Positions 44,418-56,706 of a DNA stretch of 64,000 nt are shown piece by piece. The notes under the pieces were generated by a model. That model worked only from the letters and a program-made list of their open reading frames with translations, searched no databases and was not told the DNA's origin. Position 1 is the stretch's first letter. Every line of letters begins with the position of its first letter. A program made the position numbers and the translations under genes. Origin of the DNA: Gymnopus androsaceus JB14 (taxonomy: Eukaryota > Basidiomycota > Agaricomycetes > Agaricales > Omphalotaceae). The stretch lies in NCBI GenBank assembly GCA_009733575.1, contig ML769454.1:124001-188000 (forward strand), read 5' to 3'.

Positions 44418-45389
44418 ATGGCTCTGGCTCCTTTTAATCTTCCTCTTACAAACGGGGCCCCTACTGGTTACGGATGGGCTAACCGAACTGAATCGGAAAT
44501 CTCTTCGATAACTGCGTTCGAAACAGGCATCGACGAGCGGGACAGGTTCCATGGAGTAAAGCGGTGTGTGGTGTGTGGTGAGAGCATTCCAGAGACTTTG
44601 CAGCATTGTTATAGCATTCCAAGAAAGGAGGAGAGAACGGTGAGTCAAATGTATATGGTACCTCTACATGCTAACGAGCAACGCAGTGGGATGATCTCAA
44701 GGAGCGAGACTGGATCCCTGCACAAGCCAAGCGACATCCAGCCCATGAACCAAGGAACGGTCTACTGATGTGTGTTAACCACCATAAATCGTTCGACGCT
44801 TACGCATTCTTCCTTCGTTATCTTCCTGAAGTAAGTGACTTTTTTTTGTTGTCTCCGAGTCAAACATCCATTTATCGCGTACGAACAGTCCGGTAAATTT
44901 GTACTCGTTAACTACAGTGACCACCACAGCCTTGTCCCATTTCACGGCAAAGCCATTGCGCTCGACTCTGGTCATCGATACTCACCTTTCCCAAGTGTGT
45001 TCATCATACATGAGATGCGTGTCAGAGGTCGATATCCTTTCGCTCCTATCTCACCTCCTATCCCTAGCGATCCCACTTTCCAAGACTGGATCACAACTTG
45101 TGAGGTTTTCGATCCCACTACCAAATCTTTCATCCGCCCAGAGCCACCGCGCAACAACAACAGCAGCAACCGCAGCAGGGATAACAACAACAACGATACT
45201 ACGGCTCTGCAACCAATGACTGGCGTATCTCAAAGTCATTCCCTTGTTCTCAATGATGATGCCATTCGTGAAATTGTTCAAGCTACCCGCCAAATGGACT
45301 CGTGGAAAGCATGCCAGATAGAGGGCACTGATTGGTCTGGGACTGGTGAGGAGAATATCAGGAAATATATGCATCTTTCAGATCGTTAG
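44418..45389 (+). CDS. HNH_2-type nuclease-like protein
   Basis: Proteins of this type are abundant in Agaricomycetes and their role is unknown. Three exons: 44418-44639, about 44687-44831 and about 44888-45389, with GTGAG and GTAAG donors. The N-terminal part reads MALAPFNLPLTNGAPTGYGW. The HNH core is CVVCGESIPETLQHCYSIPR (Cys pair and His) followed by HEPRNGLLMCVNHHKSFDAY (Cys, His-His). It continues with FFLRYLPE, VLVNYSDH and LVPFHGKAI. The C-terminal part has an Asn/Ser-rich run (NNNSSNRSRDNNNN) and a helical end. All metal-binding positions seem present, so activity is possible. Confidence 0.8.
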
Positions 45390-45760
45390 CTAGTTTGTTG
45401 TTAGTTTCTTTGCTCCAAGTACTACATCATGTCAGGTTGCTCGATGTACGCTGTCTCTCATCCTTATACTCGATTGAGGTCCATCCAAAGTTTTAACATC
45501 GCACCTTTCTATCCGGCGATTCTCTTGCTTTTGCGCTGCTTTTGCGTCAGCCTCTCAGACGTGCTACAATATGTCACAGCGACGACTCGGTGGGTACCAA
45601 CTACAACTAAATACAGTTCTGGTTTATATAGTGATGTTACAAGTTTGAACTTTTAAGACAACTTTTACATATTACTCAAATATTACTTCAAGAAAAACAA
45701 CGAAACAGATGAAATTTAGAACTGTGAAGTTCTGTTGTGCTCACTGCAGCAGCATATTGA

Positions 45761-47863
45761 CTACATGGAAAACTGCACACCTGTCCCGGTGTATGGTCCC
45801 ATGGTAGTCTCTGTGCAATGAGTGTCCGCTGTCACAGTGGTGGCACTGGGTTTTGCTGACGGGTTCAAGTTTGATCCAATTTGCTCGTGTTCCGTCGATC
45901 CGCTTCTTTCCCCAAAATTCCTAGAAGTAGCATGGAATGCCGACAAGGAAATGATGTCTGCAGTGTCGGTGTCTCTAGCTCCAGAAAGCTGCGCTCGGAC
46001 ATACTGCCTGGAGTTGAGGCTAGGCAAACTACGTAAGTAAGGAATTCTTAGTCGAAAATACTCAAAGGGACAAACGTTGACATGAAGGTACAAGAGTACA
46101 CTGTGCAATGTTGATATGATGATTTTAAGTCAGAAGAATTTTAGAGAGGCTTGACAGGGCAGTACTTACGACGGACAAGGATGAAGTAAAACATTAAAAA
46201 CCACAGCTCGTCTGGGAATAAAACTGACTGGAATAATATTTGGTATCAACCCATGGGAGGATTTAAGATGGAGCAATTACCAAGATCAAACACACCAACG
46301 TACACAGCCTAAATGGATTCTCTTAGATTCTGAGGAGAAGAGGATAGAATATCAAGGACTTGCGTAGTGAGAAGACCTATCCGCAAATGACATCCTTGGT
46401 TAAATAAAAATATATCTTCGTTACTTATCGACTCACAAGTGTTGAGTACATAAGCGATCAAGAGATTGATTGCGCGATTTGTCCTAGGTGCATTTGGATT
46501 AAGTCTGAGCCTTCAGTATTTAACTTGAACGCGCACTTACTTCTGAAATGGTGATCGGTTCCGTCGGAGATAGTAAATCATCGAGGCAGTAATAATGGTA
46601 TCACAGGCAATGCTGATTGCCACAAAAGCCTTGTGAAAGGTCCAACCACATCAGTTAGCGTGAGCGCATAGGGAACTGCAAGTCTCACAGGGATCTGGCT
46701 CTCTTCTGCTGGGGAACCGATGAATTTGGCACCAGTTGAATGGAATCTGAATCAAATATTTAAAGCACAGTTAGGATCGACCATTACACCGCGTGCAAAT
46801 AAACGAACTCTGTTGTAATAAAGACTAGTCAGGTTATGTGAGTCAACTTGAAGCTGCAGACAACACAATCCTGGCCCCGTACCTATTGCTACAGCTAAAG
46901 AGCCTGTTATCCTAGAGAAACGCAGTGATTCTTAGTGAGAGCTCACCAATATGCGCTAGGCCCAAAATACACTGGACCGTGCCATGGTTAGATGAGTACG
47001 GCAATGAAAGGACCTCAAGTGTTACGTACGATTATAATGGGAATCAACAACTTCTGCTCGGTCACTGTAAAGTCACTGCTCTTAAGAATCTGAGCGCAAC
47101 CACAGCCTCGACTTTGACGTACAGTGATAGATACGAAAGGCAAAAAACCTGTTCAGAGAAACATAAATACCAGGAGTCGGTTTTAGTATCAAGCAGACAG
47201 GATTACATTTGAACTAATAGAGTCATAAAGTCCTGGATGAACGACCCATTATTAAATAGGGGTTATGCAGAAAAGAGACGACTTACTCCCACAATTATTT
47301 CGATCTTATAATTTACAAGTCAATAAAGATCGTGTTTGCTTTTGGCGAGCCAATATATATCTCACAAACAAACTCCTGGGTGGGAAAGTGAGTAGCAGCA
47401 ACGACCGCGCTGGAAAATGACTTACCAGGTTGGGTCCTGCAGGAGAAGGACATTGCCAAAGTTTGTGACAGTATAGAAATAGTAATAAATTGCGAGAAGG
47501 GCAACATGCAACGAATCGAGGACCCTTGAAGTTTGTCAGTACTGCAATAAATCTTTTTGGGCGCCGACATACAACAATAACCCAACCTTAGCAGATATAC
47601 ATTGTCCAGAATGAGTAGTGAATTTAAAGATAGTACTGTCATCTGCCACTCACAAAGATTTTAAAACCAACACCATCCCGTTCACAGTGCTTCGTGTAAT
47701 AGTGATATACTTGGAGGCAAGTAATGCCATAGATCCTATCGAACAAAAGGCCAGTAAGTTCAATATGCCAATCGACGAGTTACACTTACGCAGTCGATAT
47801 GATGATTCCAATGAAGGCAGCACCGAGTTGGTTATCCAACGGAATAGGAGGACTTGAAGACAT
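45761..47863 (-). CDS. DUF6534-type seven-helix membrane protein
   Basis: This belongs to a large agaricomycete family of predicted seven-helix proteins of unknown function. The start at 47863 gives MSSSPPIPLDNQLGAAFIGI. Family motifs in order: YGITCLQVYHYYTKH, a RVLDSLHVALLAIYYYFYT helix, FVCEIYIGS-like and FFAFRIYH, AVISIACDT-type helix (AFVAISIACDTIITASMIYY), RTNRAINLLIAYVLNT, and a C-terminal tail from MSTFNSRQYVRAQLSGARD to the TAG at 45761. About ten short introns are needed. A few exon joins carry possible frame problems (near 47525 and 47385), so the model is approximate; the family call is firm. Confidence 0.7.
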
Positions 47864-49444
47864 CTTCAGCTGAGGTGATTTATTTAGATATTGGTCCAAG
47901 GTCAGGGAGAGGAAGCGGATTAGGGAATGGGGTCATCTCAAGTAAAGCCAGTAGTATTATATCGTCAACGGTTTAATGTTTGTTTATCTATCGTTCCTAA
48001 GATACTCCATCAGCTGGAGCGTACAACATCTCATCTCGTTGAGCTCAAAGAGTTTGAATGGAGCATCTTGTTCGAAAAGATAGATATCTTCAAGTTCGAA
48101 AAGATAGATGCTCTCCAGCAATGGAAGCCTCAAGCAGCGAAAAATTCACAGGTCCATACAAGGCAAAACCCACCGATATGAGGCCCGCTTCGACCAGGTC
48201 ATGGATCCAGGATGACGTCCTGTAAGCTCTGCTTTGCGCTCAGCAAGAACTGTACATAGAGGTTTAAAAAGATGACTTTCAACTTTCAACTATCATCAGA
48301 TCTAAGGGACCTGAGCTATGGTGGGATGAGATAAGCAGGCTAAATGATGATGACAAGGTCCAAATTCTCGGGGAGATGAGTGGTATGAAAGCGAGGTGGA
48401 GACGATGGTCTTTGTAGATCAGGTACTCGGAGAGAAAGTTCGGGCAAGTTGAAACCAGGCGCGAGGGCGCTGAAAATAGGTTGGACTCGTAGCGGAACCA
48501 AGATGTACGGCGAAGAATTGCGGAAAGAATCGAAATCCAGTCTCGTCCAACCAACTTGCCCTACACTTCGATGAAAAAGGCCCAACAAACTTACTGTATT
48601 GGCGGAAGTGAGCATCAATGCAGGGGAGGGAAGGACGCCACCGAGATCATGAAGAAGTAATGAGCGAAGATGGACGGAAGGAAAAAAAATAAATCATAAT
48701 CATCCATCCGATCCTCCCACACTTGAGCGCACTCTTGACCAAAGTGAAGTACAGTACAGATTGTCGGAAATCCGAATCGGATTTTAAGAGTGAGAGACAC
48801 ATCCGAAATCAAGAGCTAGAAGGAGCCCAGCCAAATAGGTTCAGTACATCATGATCTCGCATTCAACCTCCGAATCAAAAGTTCATAAACAATAATAATG
48901 AAAGTAGTGTTCTATTTCCATTCGAATTATGACCGTCTGTGTTCGTACCTCGATCATCGGTTGGCGTTCGCTGAAAGGGAGATGCTGATTGCTATTGTAA
49001 GTTCGTCGACATTGCCACTGGATATTCAGTCGCTGATGGAGAGAAAGAAACGACTTCAGCAACAAATAGAGACGAATGCGGAAAGACGAAATACAGAGGT
49101 TTCTTTAACGTTCAATACGCTACTATCCTTGCGCTATCCTGCGTCAGTCCCGGTCAAAAATCAACGATCGCGAAGGCAAATTCAAAGAAGTGGATGATGC
49201 TTTTGATAAATTATTACCGACTCGTATGGCAGGTCGTAGGAGAAATAAGTAAAATACGCAGTGGTCGCTGTCTGTCGGAGAATAAAGTTAAACGTCAGCA
49301 GACATTAAATCGGAGAACGAATTGCCTTTCACTCCTCTTTCTGCTCTTAGCAGGCTCGCAACCCGCTCGCAACCTACTAGTCGCTGGTCGTCGGCTCGCC
49401 GTTGACTGCTGGTCAGCAATCCGGTAGCTCACTTCCTAGGTTCC
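47864..49444. other. No gene recognised
   Basis: Short ORFs overlap on both strands. The 15-base motif TTCGAAAAGATAGAT occurs twice near 48073 and 48098. A possible coiled segment (MERKKRLQQQIETNAERRN, about 49037-49093) has no further support. Confidence 0.45.
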
Positions 49445-50124
49445 TCTCCATCAAGATAGATTTCGATTTCGATCCCATCGAAGAAGATTCCCTTTCCTTG
49501 AAGATCTTCCACTACTCGAGTACTCTCTCTAAATCCTCTTGGATCCCCACTAATGCCGATGGGCTCAAGTCCACATATTTGGTGGCTTCGTGTTCGTTTG
49601 GATGTTGACGCCGATTTGCATCATACTAATGCGGTTTCATACCTGGGAAAGAAGATCGTGGCACAAATAATACTAGGGACATCGTTGTCGATTAATCCAA
49701 CGGCGAATGTGGCTTTCAAAATCAGATATCATTCGTACAAAATCTCGAATTGGGGCCTTATATATAAAGATTCTGCCGAGGGCGATGTTTTTAGGTGTGT
49801 ATGTGTTTCCTATCGTTTCCTACCCTCGTTTGCTGGCTTTTTTCCTCATTCCCTTCTCCTCCGCTCTCCCTGATCAAAAAAGTGACATGTCCGCGTAAGA
49901 GTCAGTTTTAGCACTGACTTGGTTCGCTGCGTTCCCTCTCCTCCTCCCTTTGCTATGTGCTCACTCACGTTTGCCCTCCCAGTGGTCTAATCAGCAATTC
50001 GGCACTGGCTCAATCTACTACCCTCACCTTGGGAATGGGAAGGAATTTCGCTATCTCATACACCCCCGGTCTCATGTACCTCCTCTCCATCCTCGTCTTC
50101 CCACCCACTATCACCTTCAAATAA
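49445..50124 (+). pseudogene. Relic of an oligopeptide transporter (OPT)
   Basis: Pieces of an OPT protein appear in shifting frames: an N-terminal DFDFDPIEEDS (about 49460) that matches the start of the intact OPT at 63005, then AVSYLGKKIVAQIILGTSLS and NPTANVAFKI (about 49634-49730), IKILPRAMFLG (about 49760-49795), and SALAQSTTLTLGMGRNFA with SYTPGLMYLL (about 49998-50090). Large internal parts are missing and stops interrupt it, so it is dead. The shared N-terminus shows it is a relative of the downstream transporter. Confidence 0.7.
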
Positions 50125-50791
50125 TACCGAAAAGATCGCATCTCTTCAGTGACTGAAGCCTAAGGTCCGGTCTCCGAAGTGCGGCCTAAGATATTGATTT
50201 TGGTCTCTTCCCTTATGGTCCTTTGGATGCTTTGTCGCTTGATACAGAACGCCACTCTCTCTACTCCGTTTATCAGGGGTTAGGGCCCTAGGGGTACACC
50301 ATGAACACCGTCAAACAACAATTCGTTTCGACTATCCGGTTGTGGGTCCTTTTCACCCATTTGGTACTGCATAGTTCTGCTACCCGCTAAGGTTTGATGC
50401 TGCCACATCTATGAGCTATGTACGTATACCTTTTGACTTGCTGTATATTCTGCTAGCAAATTTTATTTCCTCTATCTTTCATTATCTTGGGCGTAAACAC
50501 ACTCTGAGTCCGTGCTATTTCACTCACGTTTGATTTTGGTTTCTTCTAGTCCAAGTTTAACATAGCATCGATGCTGTAAATCCCTCCCACCCTATTGTCT
50601 CGAAATGCTTCTGACAGTTACGATACGGCAGGTATGGAAACGGGACATGTTCCTGACATCCGGCTCGAATAGCATGTAAAAAAGCCATACGGATTGATTT
50701 CCTGCTGTTACATTGCTGCTTTCCTCACGGCGTCCTAAACTTTGGGGTCAACGCTGCTCCGCTCTCCTCCTGATTCTTGAATCTTCAACCA
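50125..50791. other. No gene seen; upstream DNA of paralogue B
   Basis: Nothing is recognised. It would include the promoter of paralogue B. Confidence 0.45.
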
Positions 50792-53700
50792 ATGTCTACA
50801 TTCAATGGTGTCGATCCCGAAACCCACCTTCGCGCACCCAATGAGGATGGATGTAAATGCAACAACAAAAGGAATTTAGTCGTCTGCATCGATGGTACCT
50901 CGAACAAGTTCGGCACAAAAGTTAGTTTGCGCTGGCCACTGAACGGCGTGATTAAGCTAACCATCTCTCTAGAACACTAACATTGTCGAACTGTATAGCC
51001 GGCTCGTGAAAGACGACAATCAAATAACATTCTATAACAGTGGCATTGGGACGTACGCCGAACCATCCTGGAAGTCGTTAAGCTATTGGAACCAGGTTAT
51101 AGCCAACTATCTTGACCTCGCGCTTGCTTTGTATGTGTCTTGTGTGTGTTTTTTCCGACTGAAAGCTCATGCGCTATCTTTTCCACTGTAGGAGGTTCGA
51201 GAAAATTTTGTTGGACGCGTACCGTTGGCTATCTGAGATGTACACTCCTGGCGATCGAATTTTTCTTTTCGGTAAGACTTCTGATGACCGTGGGCCCTTT
51301 TGTCAAGCTGAACACTACTGTACTCAGGCTTTTCTCGAGGAGCTTACCAGGTTCGCGCTCTAGCAGGAATGATTGAAAAGGCAAGAGGCTGTGATTAACA
51401 TCAGTGTACAGGTCTCACTTCATATTATTCAGGTCGGATTGATCCACAAGGGCAATGAAGCCCAGATACCCTTGTGCGTAGTATCCACGTCATCCTCCTT
51501 CCTATATACTGAGATATGCATAGCGCTTACGAGCTGTATGCTCGGTCTACGGACAGTCAACCCAATAAAGAACCTGAAGAAGATTCTCCAGAATACATGC
51601 CCTGGCGATTCAAGACTACTTTTTCGAGGAAAAACGTCAAGATTCACTTCGTGGGTGCATGGTACGTCGTGAAGGTTCAAGAAATGTCTCGATCTAATTA
51701 GGATGTCTCAACAAGGGATACAGTATCATCGATAGGATTTGTACGGCCAGCCAAAAACCTCCCTTTAACGACATCTGGTATGAAGCACGTATGCTTTTTT
51801 CGGCATGCGCTTGCGCTTGATGAACGCCGTGTTAAATTCTTACCTGAATACGCATATGGAGGAGCGTCACTGCCAGATCAGGAGTCGGATGCGAAGTCAA
51901 GACCTCAAATCCAGGGATTTCCTTCATACATGTACGTTGCTGTACTATTGCCCTGGCATGTATCTCTAGTTCTTATTTCGTGTAGTAATCCTAATACGTT
52001 GGACACAAAAGCGCAAGTCAGCTCTCAGACTCCAAGACCACAGATAAAGGAAGTGTGGTTTCCCGGTACACATTCAGACATGTAGGATTCCCCGACGTTG
52101 ACCGATTGTATTTCTAATACTTTCATTTTAGCGGAGGAGGCAATGCAGTGAATAAAGGTCTTAACTCATATGGACCCGCCTTACGGTGGATGATACATGA
52201 GGCCATACTTGCTGGTCTCCATGTGGAGCCTTTTCAGAGCAAAGAGATGGGCCCTGCTGAGAAAGCGGGGAACAATGGTATGGATAAGAAAAGCCTCATG
52301 TCGAGAAAGTTAAACCAACCACGAACGAGTCCTTGACTGGGGTGTGGTGGATATTCGAGCTTTTTTCTATCAGGCGATTATCATACAAGGATTCAAAGGA
52401 CATAACTTATCGGTACGTCTATCTCTAAATGCGCATTTAGATGCGATTGCTTACGGTCCTCAATGCAGTCCTCACATGGGTGCTCCACGGCAAGTTGTAG
52501 AAGGTCAGTGGATACATGAATCGACCTATTTGAACGCAGAACCGGCAGATACAGGCGTCTCGTTCAAAGCCCGTTTACCTTCAAATTGGGAAGTAACAAA
52601 TGGAAGAGTAGATGATAGCAAAATTGAGGAGGACCTGTATAACAAAGTCCGAGAAAATTTGAGATCACTTTCAAAGAAGCCCCAAATCAAAACGGAACAG
52701 TTTATCGCACATTTGAAGGCTTTGGTCGAAATATCCTCCTCGCGTAAGTTTTTGTCAAACTGTTCTCGTATCTCAAATCAATTCGATAGACATGCAGATG
52801 AAGGACGTATTTCTCTTACTGAGCTCGAAAACTCGGCGAAGTATTTGTACTCCATTGTAACAAATATTTCTAATACCTCATCGGACCTTCGAGATTCCGA
52901 GTCGCAGTTGACAATAGCAGATCTCACCATCAACATCCTGTTAAAATTCGCGGAGGGGCAACTCTCGAAATGCGCCTCCCACCGTATGCCTCCTGTAATG
53001 GCTGCATTGCTCAGAAGTACAATGCCAGATTATGCGGAGCGTGCAAGAAAGTTTCTGCAGACTTACGGCACAGGTACTAGTATCATAATCCTAGTTTCTT
53101 TTCAAACCTGATATGCTTCTGATTGTAGCGGAGATCTCAATATCTCCCAAAGACCCACGAGACCAGGCGCGTCTTGACATACCATGATCCCTGCGTATCA
53201 TCGATATCTTTGGATGGCAAATACGTCACTGCGTCCAGGTTTTCAGGCCTCTATGTGTGGAATATCACAACAGGCGAAGCACTTCTTGGGAAAATTCGCC
53301 CAAATTCGATTGATTTGAAGTGTGTTGCATTCTCCCCAGACGGTAAAAAGCTTGCTTTAGGCTCGCGTGACAAGATAGTGCGCGTGTGGGATGCAGCGAC
53401 GGGCCAGGAACTTTATGTCCTTGAAGGTCATGTAGACATGGTCTTCTCTGTTGCTTTCGCACCCAGCGATACACGAATTGTCTCAGGCTCAGCGGACAAG
53501 ACAGTGCGCGCATGGGATGTGGAATCGAAGCAAGTAATTCATGTCCTTCAAGGACATGAAAGCCTGATCTGGTCAGTTGCATACTCCCCAGATAGCAAAA
53601 AAATTGCATCGGGATCACTCGACAAGACAGTGCGCGTGTGGGATGCGGAAACAGGACAAGTGCAGCATGTCCTCAAGGAGCATCCCGATTCAGTGTATTG

Positions 53701-54067
53701 CGTGGCGTTCTCCTCGAGTGGCACGCAAATCGTTTCAGGCTCAGTAGACAAGACTATATGCGTGTGGGATGCATCCAAGGGGAAGATAGTTCATGTCCTT
53801 GAAGATGCAACCTGGGTCCGCTCTGTGGCGTACTCTGGAGACGGCCGCAAAATTGCCTCAGGCTCGCGCAATAGGACAGTTCGTGTATGGGATGCAGAAA
53901 CGGGGCAAGAACTTTTTGTCTTCAGAGGGCATACAGATTCGGTTGAGTCTGTGGCATTCACTCCAGATTCTAAAAGAGTTATCTCAGTCTCGCATAAGGG
54001 CATAGCGCTCGTTTTTGATATGACGGCTGAGTGGAAGAGTGGAAGATTTCTTGTGGAGGCACCGTGA
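50792..54067 (+). CDS. DUF2235-WD40 fusion, paralogue B
   Basis: Alpha/beta-hydrolase of the Tle1/DUF2235 type fused to a WD40 propeller. The start at 50792 gives MSTFNGVDPE. Exons carry RNLVVCIDGTSNKFGTK, TNIVELYSRLVKDDNQ, GIGTYAEPSW, the nucleophile GFSRGAYQVRALAG, DTVSSIGFVRPAKNLPL (Asp), and FPGTHSDIGGGNAVNKG (His, across a splice). A helical middle runs from about 52550 to 53075 (EEDLYNKVRENLRSL, MPPVMAALLRSTMPDYAERA). Seven WD blades follow (53205-54050), for example GSADKTVRAWDVESKQVIHV. The frame changes near 52300 in a variable linker and near 53165 before the propeller; short introns or indels could explain both. This is the best-preserved of the three copies. Substrate unknown; phospholipase activity is inferred from Tle1. 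Confidence 0.8.
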
Positions 54068-54608
54068 CAATTAGATCGTTCGAAACTGGTTCGTAGTCTT
54101 CGTAGTATCATTCATATCTGGGTATCTTCAGTAGTTTCTCTATAATATTCTACAATGAAATTATTTCACCCTTCAGTAGAGATTATCACAAAGGAACGAT
54201 GGGCAAAATTTTTAAAGACACCATCTATAATTGCAGAACTTTGAGATAGAGTGAGGCGGAAAGAGAATGGGAGAAAGGAAGGAGAGTGCGAGCTCAGGCC
54301 GTTAACTGGGAATGAATGGACTCGGAGTGGAGGAATAAAGGAACGAAGGAATACAGTATGTAGCAAGGAATTATAGATTGCTGACTGTCACAATCGGAGG
54401 CATTGAAAGCCTGATAACCCAGACCAAATGAAGACTCGGGCGACTCAACCTGACTTTGAGTAACGTTCGTCTGAGTTCATTCGATCGACATGAACATCTA
54501 CCTCCCACACCGAGATAAGCTAGTTCGAGAAAATAAGACAAATAGCATTTCTACTCCGTAATTTTATCCATCGAGTTAAAGAACACCGTTGAACGTAATA
54601 CACATCCA
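54068..54608. other. No gene seen
   Basis: Short space between two convergent genes. It holds their 3' flanks; nothing else is recognised. Confidence 0.5.
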
Positions 54609-55231
54609 TCATAGCTGGTGGTCACCATCCCAAACTTCGATTCTGCCTCCTGGCCCATCACGGATAGTAAGTTCCATTGGATGGAACCAGACCTGCGATG
54701 CAGTAAAACCATAATCAGTAAGCTAATGCGCTCCTCAAAATACTCAAAAAGAAAAACTTACTGTGATCCCAACGCGTTTCACACTGTCGGGTTTTTCCTT
54801 TCCACATTCGGCTCCGCCTGAGTAAAGAATCCATTTGAACGTCAGTAGCCCAAACTCATATATGATATGTAAGTCCAGGCTTGAAAACTCACCAGCATTC
54901 GCAGCTTTCCACAACACGCCGGCTGCAGCGAAATTCGAGGGTTGTAGATTTTATATACTCCAGTTGTTCCCATTACAACCGCTGCGGTTCCTGCTGCTCC
55001 CGCTGCTGCCATTTTAGCGAGATCTTCGAGAGTCTCATGGTCGTTGAACCCTTGGCCATGCTCATGGCGGACCTCGAAGCTTTGCGGGAGAAAGGACGGA
55101 AAGTCGCCGAAATCGTGAGTATCGCCAGGTGCAAGCGAGTTGGTGTGTCGACTGGGATGTTTCATCCCTAGAATGTAAAATCCGGCTTTAATAGGGGAGG
55201 AGGAGTCGTTACGAACTTGAATAGTGGGCAT
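54609..55231 (-). CDS. Small protein of unknown function
   Basis: I do not recognise the family. The start at 55231 gives MPTIQVRNDSSSPIKAGFYI, a beta-rich N-terminal domain (YILGMKHPSRHTNSLAPGDT, SFEVRHEHGQGFNDHE), then an alanine/glycine-rich hydrophobic stretch (MAAAGAAGTAAVVMGTTG). Later exons give CGKEKPDSVKRVGIT and VWFHPMELTIRDGPGGRIEV with the stop at 54609. The join near 54940-54890 needs another frame or an extra splice. It lies between DUF2235-WD40 paralogues B and C on the opposite strand. Confidence 0.55.
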
Positions 55232-55267
55232 GTAGGAGGGATCCGATAAGCTGCAGTAGTGGCAACG

Positions 55268-55368
55268 GTACGTCTTTTTGAATCTTGAATATTAAACTCG
55301 ATCCATGTTCACATGTGTAGAGTGTGGACCTACAAGACGATATGTCCCCTAAACTTGAACAATACATT
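55268..55368. repeat. Dispersed repeat, copy 1
   Basis: It shares TACGTCTTTTTGAA, ATTAAACTCGA, GTTCACATGTG and CCTACAA-ACGA-ATGT, in the same order and orientation, with 56618-56706. Confidence 0.75.
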
Positions 55369-56617
55369 AAAAAGCAGTAAGCTTTATATCGGATCAACGC
55401 CTGCATTGCCAACGACGACATCGATAGCTTTTTTTTTTTTTTTTGAACTCTTTTAACGTGCATATAGGTAAGGCTAAGTACCAAGACACGGGAGATGCGA
55501 CAAATCTGCACCTCCATTCTATGTAGTGTATGTATCGAGAAGGGTCTCTGGGGATTGGTGAAGCTACAGGTAGTGTTTGTATGTATCAGGAAGGATGTGT
55601 ATTAAATCGCTGGTCAGGCCTGTGGCCTTGCGACATCGATAGCATCAGCAAAACATGGATTTGCAGGCAAACCCATACAAGCCCCGACAAACGCCGAAAA
55701 TCGAGGCCAAGGTTGTATATCTGGCCAAATTTCGAAGGCCTTATAACATAGATTTGAGGTTGGCCATCTTCGAAAATCTGTCCAACTTCACCACTATTCC
55801 ATATATATAAGGTCTTTCTGGGTTGGCCTCACCTTGCCAGACATCAAATACACAATTAAATTCCTTTCATTTGGTTTTTGTCGCTTTATTGCGCATCACA
55901 CGAGTTTTATATAAGAAACACCAAGTTGAATATATATACTGACAGAATACAGTTACTATAGACTGTACATGCAACCGAACAAACTCGCAGCCCTCTTCTG
56001 CACCAGTAACCATTCAGTCAGCAGTATCTTGAATGAGTTTGCATGGGTTTTTGAAGTAATTGAGGTGTAACATGCTGCTTGCGGGAGTAATACTTGACCC
56101 AACATAACTGACTTGAAGGTAGCATGAAGGGCGATGAGTAGAAAAGCAGGCATTGAGAGCGGAACGAGATGAGAGAGAGAAGGAAGGGAAGAAAGGATAA
56201 AATTTCGAAACGCACGGGAGTTTATATGTAATATGGCCATTGGAGCCACTGTGGAGTTGTGGAGCCGGGATCGGGGATTTCCACCCGTCTGTGCAATTAT
56301 GATGGTCGAGTCGAATGATGGTTGAGTTGAATAGCTTGGGCGTTGGTTTGAGTGAAAATGGTCAAATTAGTTCTTTCGTATATTAGGAATCAGAGATAAA
56401 CGATTACCTTATAATGGGTGGTTTACCTTGGCCACTGAGTGTTATGCTGGCAAGGAATTGAAATGATTTTGCGATGTGGCAACTTCATGCAATGAATTAA
56501 AAAGATGGCGAGAGGCTTGCCTAGCTTTGCAACATTCTGCCAGAATGGCACATGTTCGCAATTGAGGCCTGGCTTCGACGGGTTTGTATAGATTTGCTGA
56601 TGAGCGGCAGCCGTACG

Positions 56618-56706
56618 TACGTCTTTTTGAAGCTTAAAGATTAAACTCGAGTTCACATGTGCTGTGCATAGTGTGAGCCTACAAAACGACATGTGCTCTA
56701 AACTAG
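56618..56706. repeat. Dispersed repeat, copy 2
   Basis: Direct-orientation partner of 55268-55368, about 80 percent alike by eye. The two copies are 1.3 kb apart. A duplicated upstream or untranslated region is one explanation. Confidence 0.75.

Noticed and set aside
48279..48618. Minus-strand ORFs of about 90 codons
   Set aside because: Two overlapping frames of similar length, no motif, no splice-consistent neighbours.
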